6,672 nucleotides of DNA from Clostridia bacterium (GTDB lineage Bacteria; Bacillota; Clostridia; Oscillospirales; CAG-272): contig JAFQPC010000045.1 of assembly GCA_017411935.1 (NCBI GenBank), positions 1 to 6,672 of the forward strand, given 5' to 3'. Below the pieces are notes generated by a model, which saw only the letters and a list, made by a program, of their open reading frames with translations, was not told the origin of the DNA and did no database searches. The position numbers and the translations under genes were made by a program. Shown one piece after another: positions 6,663-6,672 of the stretch (positions within the stretch are counted from its first letter, which is position 1; every line of letters starts with the position of its first letter).

Positions 6663-6672
6663 ACAAATAGAA

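Noticed and set aside
1..6672. A hidden defence system, mobile element, CRISPR array or tRNA
   Set aside because: I saw no direct repeats with spacers, no transposase or integrase sequence, no terminal inverted repeats and no tRNA-like cloverleaf. Conserved housekeeping genes fill nearly all of the window, and the gaps are about 120 bases each.

Overview
The window is ordinary chromosomal housekeeping DNA. It holds four genes, all transcribed from the minus strand, so transcription runs from high to low coordinates. In transcription order they are an alpha-D-phosphohexomutase (phosphoglucomutase/phosphomannomutase, PgcA-like), 1-deoxy-D-xylulose-5-phosphate synthase (dxs), excinuclease ABC subunit B (uvrB) and the N-terminal 283 residues of excinuclease ABC subunit A (uvrA), which runs off the left edge. 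Protein style points to a bacterium of the Bacillota, most likely class Clostridia: strong GGAGG-type ribosome binding sites, a uvrB-then-uvrA gene order, a clostridial-looking Dxs and a PgcA-type mutase. The genus cannot be read from this sequence.

Layout from the right edge: the mutase (6651 to 4978) starts 21 bases inside the window behind a GAGGTGA site, so its promoter lies outside. It ends at a strong intrinsic terminator with a UUCG tetraloop (4931-4963). A short gap then carries an extended -10 promoter (TGGTATAAT) for dxs (4854 to 2956), which ends directly at a second intrinsic terminator (2917-2953). The next gap carries another extended -10 promoter (TGATATAAT) for the uvrB-uvrA operon. 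uvrB is best started at a GTG at 2839, not at the upstream TTG at 2869, because an excellent Shine-Dalgarno sequence sits 7 bases before the GTG and the predicted transcription start nearly coincides with the TTG. uvrB stops at 851, and uvrA starts one base later at 849, which suggests translational coupling.

The genes form three separate transcription units with unrelated jobs. The mutase supplies hexose-1-phosphates for cell-surface and storage sugars. Dxs makes the first committed intermediate of MEP-pathway isoprenoid synthesis. UvrB and UvrA find and mark bulky DNA damage for nucleotide excision repair.

I found no mobile element, CRISPR array, RNA gene, toxin-antitoxin pair or defence system, and no evidence of an undescribed system. 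The points worth a second look are local: the uvrB start, a palindrome over the uvrB -10 box with no visible LexA box, an inverted repeat upstream of the dxs -10 box, a divergent Dxs transketolase/C-terminal region, and unusual residues in UvrB and UvrA motifs.
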